From Brucella pecoris (GTDB taxonomy: Bacteria; Pseudomonadota; Alphaproteobacteria; Rhizobiales; Rhizobiaceae): DNA of 64,000 nucleotides. The stretch's first letter is position 1. Each line of letters opens with the position of its first letter. This document shows, one piece after another, positions 8,519 through 18,438 of this stretch. Below the pieces are notes generated by a model. The model worked only from the letters and a program-made list of their open reading frames with translations. It was not told where the DNA came from and did no database searches. The stretch spans positions 372,001 through 436,000 of the forward strand of contig NZ_VEWK01000002.1 of assembly GCF_006376675.1 (NCBI RefSeq), in the 5' to 3' direction. Position numbers and translations under genes: made by a program.

Positions 8519-9235
8519 ATGAAACATCCGCTTGAACTATGGGTTTATCTTTCAGCCTCGCCGTTGCTATGGCTGACACTCACATTATGCGCCTGGATCG
8601 TGGCAACGCACATTTCAGTCCGGCTAAGACGCCATCCGCTGGCCAATCCTGTTCTGATTTCCATCGTGCTGCTTTCCAGCCTGCTCGTGATCTTCGATGT
8701 TCCCTATGCGAGTTTTTTTGAGGGAGCCCAGTTTATCCACTTCCTGCTTGGTCCGGCCACCGTTGCCATCGCGGTGCCTCTATTCCGCCAATGGCATCAG
8801 GTGCGCAAAACGCTCATTCCAATGGGAGCAGCGTTGGTTGTCGGCTCCTTCTTCGCAGTTCTTTCAATCGTCGTGATGGGCAAATGGGCCAATCTCTCCA
8901 ATGACGTGCTGATTTCGTTCCTGCCAAAATCTGCGACGGCAGGCGTGGCCATGGCGATCTCTTCGACACTGGGTGGCACGCCATCACTAACCGCAGTACT
9001 GGTCATACTGACCGGTATCATCGGAGCACTGGTCGTCACCCCTTTCATGAATGCGATGCGGATAACGGATTATGCCGCGCGGGGATTTGCAGTTGGGCTG
9101 ACGTCACACGGCATCGGAACTGCGCGCGCTTTCGATGTTGATGAAACGGCGGGGCTTTTTGCCGGGATTGCCATGGCCCTGAATGCGATTGCAACGTCGC
9201 TTGTGGTTCCCCTGCTCGTGAAACTTATTTTTTGA
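8519..9235 (+). CDS. lrgB: LrgB/CidB family membrane protein
   Basis: 238 residues, about seven membrane segments, with LrgB signatures FLGPATVAIAVPLF-like (FLLGPATVAIAVPL), LPKSATAGVAMAIS and SHGIGTARAFDVDETAG. It forms a two-gene unit with lrgA. The role is inferred from the family: membrane partner of LrgA in murein hydrolase control or small-acid export. No regulator gene (for example lytR or lysR type) is next to it. Confidence 0.9.
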   Translation: MKHPLELWVYLSASPLLWLTLTLCAWIVATHISVRLRRHPLANPVLISIVLLSSLLVIFDVPYASFFEGAQFIHFLLGPATVAIAVPLFRQWHQVRKTLIPMGAALVVGSFFAVLSIVVMGKWANLSNDVLISFLPKSATAGVAMAISSTLGGTPSLTAVLVILTGIIGALVVTPFMNAMRITDYAARGFAVGLTSHGIGTARAFDVDETAGLFAGIAMALNAIATSLVVPLLVKLIF

Positions 9236-9384
9236 GCGGATCATCCCACCAGAAAAAGGACGTATTAATATAAAGGGCGGCACTTTGAACGCCGCTGTTC
9301 ATTTTCACTGAGAACTGGCTCTGACTCAAACTAGCTGCTGTCGAATGGTGAACTTTCGCTGCTTCATGGGAGGATCGGCGAACC

Positions 9385-9776
9385 CAACGGCTAGAGACAA
9401 TCGTCCACCACCTCGGTTTGGCGCTCGGAGGCAGACCAGCAGCAGCCTTAGCCAATCATCTTATGATGCCGGTAGGTAACGATACCCTGTTGCGGGCGGT
9501 CTGTCGGCATGCCGCTGATCAGAGCGATGATCTGACTGTCATCGACATCGATGGTTTTGCCTTCCGACGCGGCCAGACTTATGGAACAATTGTTTGCGAT
9601 CAGGAACGACGGAGACCTGTCACTCTTCTGCCTTCGGGCGTCGGATACGTCTCGCTTATGGCTCGCCCAGCATCAGACGATCTCAATCGTCGCTCGTGAC
9701 CGAGGGGCGGATATGGCGAGGCCATCGCAAAGGCTTTACCGGATGCTGACCAGGTGGCTGTAGCTGGCGCGGCAGA
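9385..9776 (+). pseudogene. Remnant of an ISL3-family transposase
   Basis: Fragments of one transposase are spread over three reading frames. RLETIVHHLGLALGGRPAAA with NHLMMPVGNDTLLRAV and LTVIDIDGFAFRRGQTYGTI (about 9390-9690) are in one frame, LAQHQTISIVARDRGADMA in a second (about 9662-9718), and EAIAKALPDADQVA (about 9719-9765) in a third. The first Asp of the ISL3 DDE site lies in the IDGFAFRRG region, and ARDRG is the second. The rest of the gene and the terminal repeats are missing. The flanks 9236-9384 and 9777-9901 show nothing I can name. Confidence 0.8.
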
Positions 9777-9901
9777 GGCCAACGCCGATAAAGAATGCCC
9801 GCACACGACCTGAGCAAATAGGTTGGATTAAGCAAGCCAATGTTCCCTTCGAATGGCTCACTGACCGTATCCTAAATATAAGACTTTGATTTTAAAGGTA
9901 A

Positions 9902-9977
<76 letters not shown>

Positions 9978-10095
9978 GACTGTCCCGCCAAATGTCTGGC
10001 CAGCCGCTGTGAGAGCCGTTTAGGCAATTCGCGCGACAAGCGCAAGTGCAAAAATCAGCATTCAGCTTCTTTCTTGTATTTTTCTACAGTCTCCA

Positions 10096-12108
10096 TCATT
10101 GCTTCTGCCGATAGAGCAGCCACAGGAAGAAAGGTCCCCCAAAAAGCGCTGCCAGAAGGCCTGGCGACATCGGCCACGGATAAGCCAGATTGCGCCCCGC
10201 CCAATCGGCGAAGACCAGTAGCGAAGCGCCGACAATCGCCGAAGAAGCTATTCGCATCAATGCGTTACGAAACCCTAGCATTGTCACGAAATGCGGCACC
10301 ATGAGCCCTATGAAGCTGATCGGGCCGATGGTCAGGGTCGCTGCGGTTGTAGCCACCCCAGCAATAGCAAGAAGCACGGCACGGCTGGCTGAAACCTTGA
10401 TGCCGATGGAGCGTGCCGTCATGTCGCCCAGCGGAAAAATATCGAGTGGGCGTCTAGCAAGGATAGCCGCGACAAGAACAGCCAAGGCGCAGGAGCAGAC
10501 AAGCGCCGTATCATTCCAGCCGATATTGCCCATTGACCCTGAAAACCAGTTCAAAAGCCCAGCGACGCGGGGATTTCCGCTGGCAAGCAACAGAATCATC
10601 AGGGCATGGAATATGCTTCCAAGCCCAACCCCGACCAGCAGAACGCGCTCCGGCTGGAAGGCCATGCGCCAGCCGATCAGGGAGATTGCGGTCAGGACGA
10701 CGAATGCACCGATGGAAGCGGCGACGAGTTTCGACATGCCGCCGGCATCGGGCAAAAACAGCACCGCAATGGCGAGACCAAAGCCCGCGCCATAGCCGAT
10801 TCCAAGCAGATCGGGGCTTGCAATCGGGTTGCGCAGCGTGCCCTGGAGGATCAATCCGGCGACCGCCAGGCATATGCCGGCACCCGCCGCCGCAAAAATG
10901 CGCGGAAATCGCCATGTCGTCGCCACAAAGTCCGGGGCGTTTAGCGACATGAAAGGGGTGTTTTTTGCCACTAAAACCGACAACACCACGCAAATCACGA
11001 AAATGCCTAAAAGTTTGCAGAGCGCCAGACCCGGTTTTTTGATGCTTCTCGTTTCAGGCGTCGGTTCGTGAGCCGAAGGGGTGCTCGGCAGCCGTACCCG
11101 GCTCGCCAGAATGACGAGAATCGGACCGGTGAAAAGTCCGGCGGCGGCACCGGATGGAATATTGCCGATGAATGGGATGACGGCCCGCAGGATCTGATCG
11201 ATGCCGACAAGAAGCAACGCCCCGAGGACAGTTGACCAGACCAGACGGCGCCCATCCTGTCCCGGTGCAAACGTGCGGGCGAGATTTGGCGCAGCCAATC
11301 CGATCATGCCGATCAGCCCGAGACTGCTGGTGATGACTGCGGCCATGGCAGCGCCGGCGGCAAGAAGCACCAGCCGCATGAAGGCGGGAGAAACACCGAG
11401 CCCCCTCGCCTGATTGTCGCCCAGCGACAGGAGATTGAGCGGTCGTTGCAGAAGGAAGATGAGGAGTGCCAGCGGCAACAGGCGCGGCAGGAGATAGAGG
11501 AAAACCTCCCACCCGCCCTGCTGAAGCGAACCGGCCTGCCAGGTCAGAAGATTGATGAGATAGTCATGGTTGAAAAGAACCAGCAGGCTGAAGATCGCGT
11601 TGCAATATAGGCCGACCATCAGACCGGCCAGCACAACTGTCGTCGATGAGAACCGCCCGGCAGAGGCGATCAGCAGCGAAAGCCCGAGCGCAAGGGCAGC
11701 ACCAGCAAGCGCGATGACTTCGCTGCCGCCAGTCCACAGGCCCGGCGCGAAGATCAAAGCCAGAGCGAGCGCAATCTGCGCGCCGGAGGCAACGCCGAGC
11801 AGGCCCGGTTCCGCCAGCGGATTGCGCAGCACGGTCTGGAACACAGCACCGCCCAGACCGAGCGCGCCGCCGACCAGCACGGCAACGGCGAGACGCGGCA
11901 GAAAACTGAAATAACCGATGACATGACGCGGATCGGTCGGATCGGGCGCCGTGACGATCCGGAGCCACTCACCCGGCGCGGCAATGGTCAGGAAGCCCTG
12001 AACCACCAGCAACAGGACCAGCGCCATTGAGACGCCAAGCACAAGCCAGCGCAGTGAAAAGCGACGGCCCCCACGCTCTTTTCCGGATGAAACCGAACCG
12101 ATGCTCAT
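10096..12108 (-). CDS. fhuB: Fe3+-siderophore (hydroxamate) ABC transporter permease, FhuB-like double permease
   Basis: 670 residues made of two tandem FecCD-type permease halves of about 330 residues. GLIGLAAPNLARTFAP ends the first and SFIGLMVPHFVTMLGF the second; each is the ATPase-coupling turn. Fused double permeases of this length are characteristic of FhuB. It starts within the stop of the binding-protein gene (4-nt ATGA overlap), so the two are translationally coupled. The expected ATPase (FhuC) is absent: a tRNA and an IS remnant lie downstream. Confidence 0.93.
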   Translation of the reverse strand: MSIGSVSSGKERGGRRFSLRWLVLGVSMALVLLLVVQGFLTIAAPGEWLRIVTAPDPTDPRHVIGYFSFLPRLAVAVLVGGALGLGGAVFQTVLRNPLAEPGLLGVASGAQIALALALIFAPGLWTGGSEVIALAGAALALGLSLLIASAGRFSSTTVVLAGLMVGLYCNAIFSLLVLFNHDYLINLLTWQAGSLQQGGWEVFLYLLPRLLPLALLIFLLQRPLNLLSLGDNQARGLGVSPAFMRLVLLAAGAAMAAVITSSLGLIGMIGLAAPNLARTFAPGQDGRRLVWSTVLGALLLVGIDQILRAVIPFIGNIPSGAAAGLFTGPILVILASRVRLPSTPSAHEPTPETRSIKKPGLALCKLLGIFVICVVLSVLVAKNTPFMSLNAPDFVATTWRFPRIFAAAGAGICLAVAGLILQGTLRNPIASPDLLGIGYGAGFGLAIAVLFLPDAGGMSKLVAASIGAFVVLTAISLIGWRMAFQPERVLLVGVGLGSIFHALMILLLASGNPRVAGLLNWFSGSMGNIGWNDTALVCSCALAVLVAAILARRPLDIFPLGDMTARSIGIKVSASRAVLLAIAGVATTAATLTIGPISFIGLMVPHFVTMLGFRNALMRIASSAIVGASLLVFADWAGRNLAYPWPMSPGLLAALFGGPFFLWLLYRQKQ

Positions 12109-13019
12109 CGGATTTCCCTCACCACCATGGCGCTTAGTGCCGACGCGATCAGATCAGCCAGATGCGCCGCAGAAGGCACACCACCAAAAGGATGGAACTG
12201 GCTCAGCCATGCGACCCGCCCGTTACGGACGGGACCGAGAAGCTTCCACATGGTATTCTGCTGCAGGGAGCGCTCCGTCTGGAGCTTTTGCGACGGTATC
12301 TCCACCACCAGAAAAGCAGCATCGGGGTTGGCCATCAACTGGTCGAGCCCGGCGCGCGCCATGCCGGTTCCGTTCACCGGCCCGGTCCACACATTGTCGA
12401 GACCGAGCTTGCGCAAAACAGCATCGGGAAGTGTCCCCTTCCCGTACATGGTCATTTCCCGCCCGCCAATATCGGGCAGCATGATGCCGACGGGGTATCG
12501 ATGCCCTTCTATGGCTGACCTTGCCGCGGCAAATCTCTGTTCAGCCGCTTCGGCAACCGATGCCGCCAACGCGCGTGGCTGATCGCACAGATCCGCCACC
12601 CGGTTCAGGATATCGACCGCCAGTTGATAGCGCTCGACATTGGGCGTCGTGATGCTGGGAACAAGTTCGACACGCGCCACATCCGCGATTCGCGGTGTCA
12701 TCACCAGATTGTAATCGGTTGCGATGACGAAATCGGGCTTCAGCGCCGCAAGCGCCTCCAGATTGATTTCCCAGAACGGCCCGACATCGGCAACGCCGTC
12801 CGGCAAAACGGGTGAAGCCATGCGCTGGCGGTAAAAGCCCGTATCCGAAAGACCAACCGGAACGATGCCGAAGGATAGCATTGCCTCGGCAGCCGCCCAG
12901 TCGATCGCGACGATACGCGGTGCGGATGCGGCCCGCGCCGGAAAACCGGAAAGCCCCGCGCAAAGCGCGAGGCCCGGACCGGCTGACAAGCCAAGCAATA
13001 TCTGGCGACGTGTCAGCAA
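12105..13019 (-). CDS. Periplasmic Fe3+-siderophore binding protein, FhuD-like
   Basis: 304 residues. The N-terminus MLTRRQILLGLSAGPGLALC is Tat-like (RR followed by a hydrophobic stretch and ARAAS cleavage region). The mature part has the class III binding protein fold with RIVAIDWAAAEAMLSFGIVPVG, DVGPFWEINLEALAALKPDFVI and IMLPDIGG. It would deliver a hydroxamate siderophore to the FhuB-like permease. It begins 13 bp after the receptor gene, so it is probably the second gene of the receptor operon. Confidence 0.9.
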   Translation of the reverse strand: MLTRRQILLGLSAGPGLALCAGLSGFPARAASAPRIVAIDWAAAEAMLSFGIVPVGLSDTGFYRQRMASPVLPDGVADVGPFWEINLEALAALKPDFVIATDYNLVMTPRIADVARVELVPSITTPNVERYQLAVDILNRVADLCDQPRALAASVAEAAEQRFAAARSAIEGHRYPVGIMLPDIGGREMTMYGKGTLPDAVLRKLGLDNVWTGPVNGTGMARAGLDQLMANPDAAFLVVEIPSQKLQTERSLQQNTMWKLLGPVRNGRVAWLSQFHPFGGVPSAAHLADLIASALSAMVVREIR

Positions 13020-13032
13020 ACCTGTTCGCCCA

Positions 13033-15486
13033 TCAGAAACTGACCTTCACGCGGCCAATGACCGACCGGCGGTCGCCCTCATAACAGCTAAAGGTGTCTT
13101 CGCAGGTCGTGAAATACTTCTTGTCGAAGAGATTGGTCGCATTGAGCTGGAAGGTCATGTCCTTGTATTTGTAGCTCATGCCGGCATCGACCAGCGTGCG
13201 GCCATCGACCTTGACCGTATTGGCCTTGTCGCCATAGCTGGAACCGACATAACGCACGCCGCTGCCCAGGCTGAGCCCTTCGAGAACGCCGCTGCTGACG
13301 GTGTAGTTGAGCCATGCCGAAGCCTGATGTTCCGGCACCATGGTCGACTGGTTGCCGATGAACTGCGGCGCATCCTCGGTCACTTCCGTTTTGGTATAGG
13401 TGTAGGAACCGATGAAGTCCCAGCCATAGGTGAGATTGACCTTGCCTTCGAGTTCCAGACCGCGCGAGCGCACCTCGCCTGTCGCCTGTGGCCCATCGAC
13501 ATAGCTGTAGGAAACCACATTCGATTTCACGATGTCGAACCAGGCGAGCGTGAACAGACCGTCGAAATCCTTCGGCTGATATTTTACGCCAACTTCCCAC
13601 TGGCGTCCTTCGGACGGATCGAAAGTGTTGCCGCTATTGTCGGTGCCCAGATTGGGCACGAAGGATTCCGAATAGCTGACATAGGGCGCAATGCCCCATG
13701 GCGTGACATAGGTAAGGCCGGCGCGGCCGCTGAACTTGCCGATATCCTGATCGGTGTCGCTATTATCCAGCCGATTGTGACTATCGAGGCTCAGCCAGTC
13801 ATAACGACCGCCGAGCGTCACGATCCAGCTCTCATTCAGCTTGATCTGGTCCTGCGCGTAAACACCCGTCTGGTTGTATTTCTGACGATAGCTCTGCGTC
13901 ATCGTGGTCGGCACCGCGATCGGAATGCCATAGGACGGATTGAAAGGATTGAGGCTTGGAGCCGGATCACGATACTGCGTCACGTCGGAATCCGAATAAG
14001 AATAATCGAGGCCAAACAGCGCCTGATGCGCAATATTTCCGGTTTCGAATTCCGCAATCGCCTGATTGTCAACGACGAGGCCGCTCATGTTTTCATCGAA
14101 ACGGCGCGCCTGACGGGTGATGCCCGTCGGTCCAAGGCCAAGCGCAAGCACATTATCCAGCAGGAAACTGACCTGACCGTAGCGCAGGTTCTGCTTCAGC
14201 GTCCACGTGTCGTTGACGTGATGTTCGAACTCATAGCCGATGCTGCCCTGTTTCTGGACGCTGCGGTTGAAATCCGGGTCGCCCACCAGAATATCCGGCA
14301 GTCCCGGATAGAGATTGCTGATGGTGGCGGGCAGCACGCTGCCGCCGCTGTCGTCACGCAAAAGCTGGCCGGAAACCGTCAATGTCGTATCGGCATCGGG
14401 TGCCCAGGTCAGCGACGGGGCGATCATGTAGCGATCGTCCTTCACCTTGTCGCCATTGGAATATTCGAACTGCGTATCGCTCTTCCGCACCACACCGATC
14501 AGGCGATAAAGCAGGGTCTTGTCTTCATTGACGGGACCGGTCAGATCGACCCCGAACTGCTTGCGGTTGAAGCTGCCATATTCAACGGAGGCTTCGTGGA
14601 ATGCCTCGGCCTGCGGTTTCTTGGTGATGCGATTGACGAGGCCGCCGGCATCGCTCTGGCCATAAAGCGACGAAACGGGACCACGCAGGACCTCGACCGA
14701 ATCCAGTTCATAGGGATCGTTGCGGAAGAAGGTGTAGCTGTTGGAGAGCTGGCGCAGCCCGTCCTGATAGGAACTGGTAGACTGCGCATTGAAGCCGCGC
14801 ATGAGAATCCAGTCATAGCCCTTCGGGTCGGGGCCATAGGTTTCGATGGTGACGCCCGGCACATAGCGCAGCATTTCCGTCACGCTCTGGGCATTCTGGG
14901 TTTCAATCTGCTTGCGGCTGACCACCGATACCGACTGCGGCACCTCGATCAGGGGTGTGTCGGTCTTGGTGCCACCGCTGGACCTGTCGACCACGACACT
15001 GGCAGACGTATCCCCGCTATTGTTGCCCTGAAATGTGATCGTATCCAGCAGCAGCGAACCGTCGGCGGCGACCGCGCCGCCTTCGCCAGCCTGCTGCGCC
15101 GCGATGGTGACGGTGTTGCCGCGAATGCGATAGGACAGGCCCGAGCCGGACAGGATGCGGCCCAGCGCTTCCGACCGCGTCAGGCTGCCCTGCGCACCGT
15201 CCGAATTCTTGCCGCGTACAATGTTCGCGTCGTAGAAAAGCTGAACGCCGGTCTTGCTGGAATATTGCACCAGAGCTTTTGAAAGCGGCTGCGCCGCAAT
15301 ATCGAATGAAATGCGCTGGACCTGCGCGGCCCCTGCCGTCTGGGCCAGAACCGGGTTTGGCGCAAGTGCTGCCACGGCGATGAGCGCACTGGCGGCGAGC
15401 AATTTTACGGGCAATCCGGATTTGAGAAGAGCTACACGTTTCTGGTTGTTTCCGGTCTGAATTTCGCTCTTCTTATCGACGCGCAT
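13033..15486 (-). CDS. TonB-dependent ferric siderophore receptor with FecA-type signalling domain
   Basis: 817 residues. A signal peptide ends near LAQTAG (about 49). It is followed by a secretin/TonB short N-terminal (STN) signalling domain (about 56-115), a TonB-box-like DTITF near 145, a plug (about 175-290) and a 22-strand barrel ending in the outer-membrane signature RVKVSF. The plug and barrel look like the FhuA/FoxA ferrichrome-ferrioxamine group. The STN domain means it can signal to the FecR-like protein encoded upstream, turning on its own transcription when loaded. Confidence 0.95.
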   Translation of the reverse strand: MRVDKKSEIQTGNNQKRVALLKSGLPVKLLAASALIAVAALAPNPVLAQTAGAAQVQRISFDIAAQPLSKALVQYSSKTGVQLFYDANIVRGKNSDGAQGSLTRSEALGRILSGSGLSYRIRGNTVTIAAQQAGEGGAVAADGSLLLDTITFQGNNSGDTSASVVVDRSSGGTKTDTPLIEVPQSVSVVSRKQIETQNAQSVTEMLRYVPGVTIETYGPDPKGYDWILMRGFNAQSTSSYQDGLRQLSNSYTFFRNDPYELDSVEVLRGPVSSLYGQSDAGGLVNRITKKPQAEAFHEASVEYGSFNRKQFGVDLTGPVNEDKTLLYRLIGVVRKSDTQFEYSNGDKVKDDRYMIAPSLTWAPDADTTLTVSGQLLRDDSGGSVLPATISNLYPGLPDILVGDPDFNRSVQKQGSIGYEFEHHVNDTWTLKQNLRYGQVSFLLDNVLALGLGPTGITRQARRFDENMSGLVVDNQAIAEFETGNIAHQALFGLDYSYSDSDVTQYRDPAPSLNPFNPSYGIPIAVPTTMTQSYRQKYNQTGVYAQDQIKLNESWIVTLGGRYDWLSLDSHNRLDNSDTDQDIGKFSGRAGLTYVTPWGIAPYVSYSESFVPNLGTDNSGNTFDPSEGRQWEVGVKYQPKDFDGLFTLAWFDIVKSNVVSYSYVDGPQATGEVRSRGLELEGKVNLTYGWDFIGSYTYTKTEVTEDAPQFIGNQSTMVPEHQASAWLNYTVSSGVLEGLSLGSGVRYVGSSYGDKANTVKVDGRTLVDAGMSYKYKDMTFQLNATNLFDKKYFTTCEDTFSCYEGDRRSVIGRVKVSF

Positions 15487-15671
15487 GCTCTAATCCCCGA
15501 TGTCTGACGCCCCTGCCATAAGCAGGATTTTCCCGTTCTATGCTGGCTGCAAAACAGCCCTTCAGAGAGTTAGACACCTCGGAAACGCAAACTAATGATC
15601 GGTCAGAAAAAATTTTTGACCTTTTTTATCCACTTATGGTCTACACATGGAAAAGCTCCAACTATTGGAGC

Positions 15672-16601
15672 TTATCTGCGCGTCACGACCGTCACCCAGC
15701 CGGAAGCGTTCAGAACTTTCACCGGAAGGGTTTCGGCGATGGTGGTGAGTGCGGCTTCCGCATCGCGCGTGTCGAAGATTGCCGTCACCGGCATGTTGCC
15801 GATCTCGGCATCGGTCAGGAAAATACGGCCCCGGCGATACCGCTCGAGTTCGCTCAGGACACGGCGCAGCGGGACATCCTCAAAGATGACGCGGTCATTG
15901 CGCCACGCTTCCACGATCTGGGTGTCGGCGCGATGCGGCACGGCGATCTCGTCCCCGCCATAGGTAACCTGCCATCCTTCATCCAGGCGGATTGGATCGG
16001 CAACACCGAAAGCCACAGAAACGGCATGTTCGACCACCGAGACCGTCACGGCATCGTCCGCCAGCTTGATGTCAAACGCCGTTCCAAGTGCGGTAATCGT
16101 GCCGCCGCCGGCATTGACGACAAAGGGGCGCGCCGGATCGGCTGCGACCTGAAAGAAGCCCTGCCCTTGATGAAGCACGAGATTGCGCCGACTGTCCGAA
16201 AAATCGACCGAAAGCGCTGAATAGCTGCCAAGTTCCACCGTGCTGCCGTCGGCAAGAGTGAAACTGCGACGCTCGCCGACATCGGTTCGGTATGTGGCGA
16301 ACAATCCCGGACGCGACAGCATGTAGGCGCCGGGCGCAAGGATCGCGGCGGCAAGCGCTCCCAGCACAACGCCCCGACGATTGACACGACCGGACCGGCG
16401 GTAACGATCATATTCCGGCTTCACCGCATCGAAACGCTGCCAGAGCGTCTGCGCGCGTTCATAAGCCACACGATGCGCCGGATCAGAGGCCATCCAGACC
16501 GAAAAGGCGCGCCGGTCCTCGGCGCTGGCAGTTTTGTCCTGCAAGAGAACAAACCACTCCAGCGCTTTCATGAAAACCGGATCGGTCTCGAAATCCTTCA
16601 T
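15672..16601 (-). CDS. FecR family anti-sigma/transmembrane signal transducer
   Basis: 309 residues. A cytoplasmic N-terminal sigma-binding region (WFVLLQDKTASAEDRRAF then WMASDPAHRVAYERAQTLW, about 16-55), one membrane helix (about 77-92), the periplasmic FecR domain (RSFTLADGSTVELGSYSAL, about 110-200) and a C-terminal STN-like domain are visible. In this family the periplasmic part senses the receptor's STN domain and controls the ECF sigma factor encoded upstream. The gene order sigma-FecR-receptor is standard. Confidence 0.95.
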   Translation of the reverse strand: MKDFETDPVFMKALEWFVLLQDKTASAEDRRAFSVWMASDPAHRVAYERAQTLWQRFDAVKPEYDRYRRSGRVNRRGVVLGALAAAILAPGAYMLSRPGLFATYRTDVGERRSFTLADGSTVELGSYSALSVDFSDSRRNLVLHQGQGFFQVAADPARPFVVNAGGGTITALGTAFDIKLADDAVTVSVVEHAVSVAFGVADPIRLDEGWQVTYGGDEIAVPHRADTQIVEAWRNDRVIFEDVPLRRVLSELERYRRGRIFLTDAEIGNMPVTAIFDTRDAEAALTTIAETLPVKVLNASGWVTVVTRR

Positions 16602-16634
16602 GCGCGTTCGAACGTTCCCGTTATCGGCTTCGGT

Positions 16635-16738
16635 TAGAGCGCGTTTCGATCCGGTTGAATCAGATCAGCGCTCCAAGTATTTGTTTCTTTTGCATTATCC
16701 TACGCAAAACCGCTTCGCACTTTTCGGGATGCGCTCTA
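16635..16738. repeat. Dispersed palindromic repeat, TAGAGCG family
   Basis: The element starts TTAGAGCGCGTTTCGATC, contains GCATTATCCTACGCAAAACC then GCTTCGCACTTTTC, and ends GGATGCGCTCTA. It is closely similar to 54106-54210 (same central stretch). Such elements are frequent intergenic repeats in Rhizobiales. Read leftward, the element's first triplet is the TAG stop of the sigma-factor gene. Confidence 0.75.
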
Positions 16739-17239
16739 TTCCGCAAGCCGTCTGTCCAGTTCGGCAAGTGCAGCCACGATCTGCGTTATAACCGTATTGC
16801 GGGAAATTCCCATACGCTGCGCGATCTCGTCATAGGTCAGCCCTTCGATCCTGTTGAGGACGAAGGCCTCACGACGGCGCGGCGGCAGAAGCGCAATGGC
16901 CTGCAGAAGCCGACGCAGTTCGCTGCGATAAAGCGCCGTCATTTCCGGCGACGGACGGCTATCGGCAAAACGCTCCGGCGCATCGTCCTGAACTTCGACA
17001 TCGCCACGGCGGCGCGTATCGCGCAGATGATTGAGCGCAAGATTGCGCGCGGCACGCTTCACATAGGCAGGTCCCGGCGCTTGCGTCCCGTCGTCGGGTC
17101 TGGCCAGCAGGTTGAGAAAGGCCTGCTGGACGACATCTTCCGCCGTGGCCGAATTTCCGACGATGCGCCGCACGAAAGCGCGCAGGCTCGAGCGCTCGCT
17201 TTCATAGAGTTCCGTCAGATCCCACAACCGGGAATTCAT
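16736..17239 (-). CDS. ECF RNA polymerase sigma factor, FecI type
   Basis: 167 residues. Region 2 (RAFVRRIVGNSATAEDVVQQ and AFLNLLARPDD) and region 4 with a helix-turn-helix (LTYDEIAQRMGISRNTVITQ) are clear. It would direct RNA polymerase to the receptor promoter in the 185-bp gap before 15486 and is controlled by the FecR-like protein. The stop codon TAG lies in the repeat that fills the gap to fecR. A Fur site is expected upstream but I cannot identify one with confidence. Confidence 0.94.
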   Translation of the reverse strand: MNSRLWDLTELYESERSSLRAFVRRIVGNSATAEDVVQQAFLNLLARPDDGTQAPGPAYVKRAARNLALNHLRDTRRRGDVEVQDDAPERFADSRPSPEMTALYRSELRRLLQAIALLPPRRREAFVLNRIEGLTYDEIAQRMGISRNTVITQIVAALAELDRRLAE

Positions 17240-17526
17240 TCGTGCCCGCTCTCCAGACTTGCATATGTATAGGCCTGCGTAAACCGAGCGAGCCTTTCAA
17301 CATGCCATAACCGCCTGAAAAATATCGCGCAATCACAGTGATTTAGAAGGATTCCAAGTGCTGTATATAAACATGCATATTACACTCATGTTTTATCCAG
17401 TCAAAACATGAGCTTCGGTGTATTCTTATCGGAAAACCCAGTGATACTGTGCGGGCAATTTCTGCACAACATATTGCAAAAATACAACAAGCTTGTGGAG
17501 GGGCGACGAATGCCGCCCCATAATCC
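17240..17526. other. Intergenic region between the sigma-factor gene and the pfkB gene
   Basis: It holds the promoter of the leftward sigma-factor gene and the end of the leftward pfkB operon. GGGGCG (17500-17505) and CGCCCC (17514-17519) form a short hairpin just after the pfkB stop, without a T-run, so at best a weak terminator. The middle is A+T-rich (TGTATATAAACATGCATATT). No gene is visible. Confidence 0.5.
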
Positions 17527-18438
17527 TTATCCAGCCAGTCGCTCGGGCGAACGCAGGATGGATGCGCCACCTGCCGCCTGTACGGCAAGGCTTCCATATT
17601 CAATCCCTGCGGCAAGTGCCCGGTGCGCGTCGCGGCCTTCGAGCCATGCATCGATAAAGCCCGCATTGAAAGCGTCACCCGCTCCGGTCGTATCGATGAC
17701 CGGTACATCCTTTGCCGCCATGTGAAGGTCCGCTTCGGCTGTACGCAACCATGCGCCGTCGCCGCCGCCCTTGAGAGCCACGACCGGGAAGTGCCCGGCA
17801 AGTGCGTCGAGCGCCGCAGCCGGATCGTCATGGCCGGTTATGGCCTGCGCTTCCTCGCGATTGGGAAGGAAGATGTCGACGCCTTCGCAGGCAGCCAGCA
17901 GGCCGGGGTCGTAGATCAGGGTTTCATCCCAGCTCGGATCGAGCGAGACGGAAAGACCTGCCGCCTTTGCCTGTTGCACGAGATCGGAGATTTCGTGCAG
18001 CGTGGCGAACTCGGCGATATGCAGATGCCCCGCATCCTTCCATTGCAGCGCGGTTTCGAGCGTCGACGGAAGTGCAGAACCAGCGCGGCGCGAGAGGAAT
18101 GCGCGGTCATTGCCGATCACGCTTGCCACCGTCACCTGCGGTCCGGCATCGTCGGCCCGCTCCAGAAAGCGCAGATCGACACCATCGATCTTCAGGTCCG
18201 GCTCCAGCCCGCGCGACAGGCCGTCGAAGCCGAGCCGTGCGACCAGCGCGACCGCCCTTCCCGCATGGGCAAGATGCGCCGCCGAAATGAAGGCGCCACC
18301 ACCTGCCGCCATCTTCATGCTTTCGGCAAAGACCTCGCGGCCGGGCTGCGGCAGCGATTGCAGCCCGGTGAAGATGAGATCGCAGTAAATCCGCCCGATA
18401 CTGAGGACAGCCGGACGCCTGAATTGTTGCGGCATCAT
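17527..18438 (-). CDS. PfkB family carbohydrate kinase
   Basis: 303 residues. The N-terminal sugar-binding glycine region is KMAAGGGAFISAAHLAHAG (42-60), and the C-terminal signature DTTGAGDAFNAGF is at 249-261 with catalytic Asp255. Ribokinase/fructokinase-type enzymes phosphorylate a sugar, sugar acid or nucleoside with ATP. The start overlaps the stop of the ABC ATPase gene (ATGATG), so it is the last gene of a six-gene operon. The kinase probably traps the imported sugar or a breakdown product; the exact substrate is unknown. Confidence 0.9.
   Translation of the reverse strand: MMPQQFRRPAVLSIGRIYCDLIFTGLQSLPQPGREVFAESMKMAAGGGAFISAAHLAHAGRAVALVARLGFDGLSRGLEPDLKIDGVDLRFLERADDAGPQVTVASVIGNDRAFLSRRAGSALPSTLETALQWKDAGHLHIAEFATLHEISDLVQQAKAAGLSVSLDPSWDETLIYDPGLLAACEGVDIFLPNREEAQAITGHDDPAAALDALAGHFPVVALKGGGDGAWLRTAEADLHMAAKDVPVIDTTGAGDAFNAGFIDAWLEGRDAHRALAAGIEYGSLAVQAAGGASILRSPERLAG

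Noticed and set aside
12865..15282. Rightward open frame of 805 codons opposite the TonB-dependent receptor
   Set aside because: Antisense shadow caused by codon bias; no domain, and the receptor on the other strand is clear.
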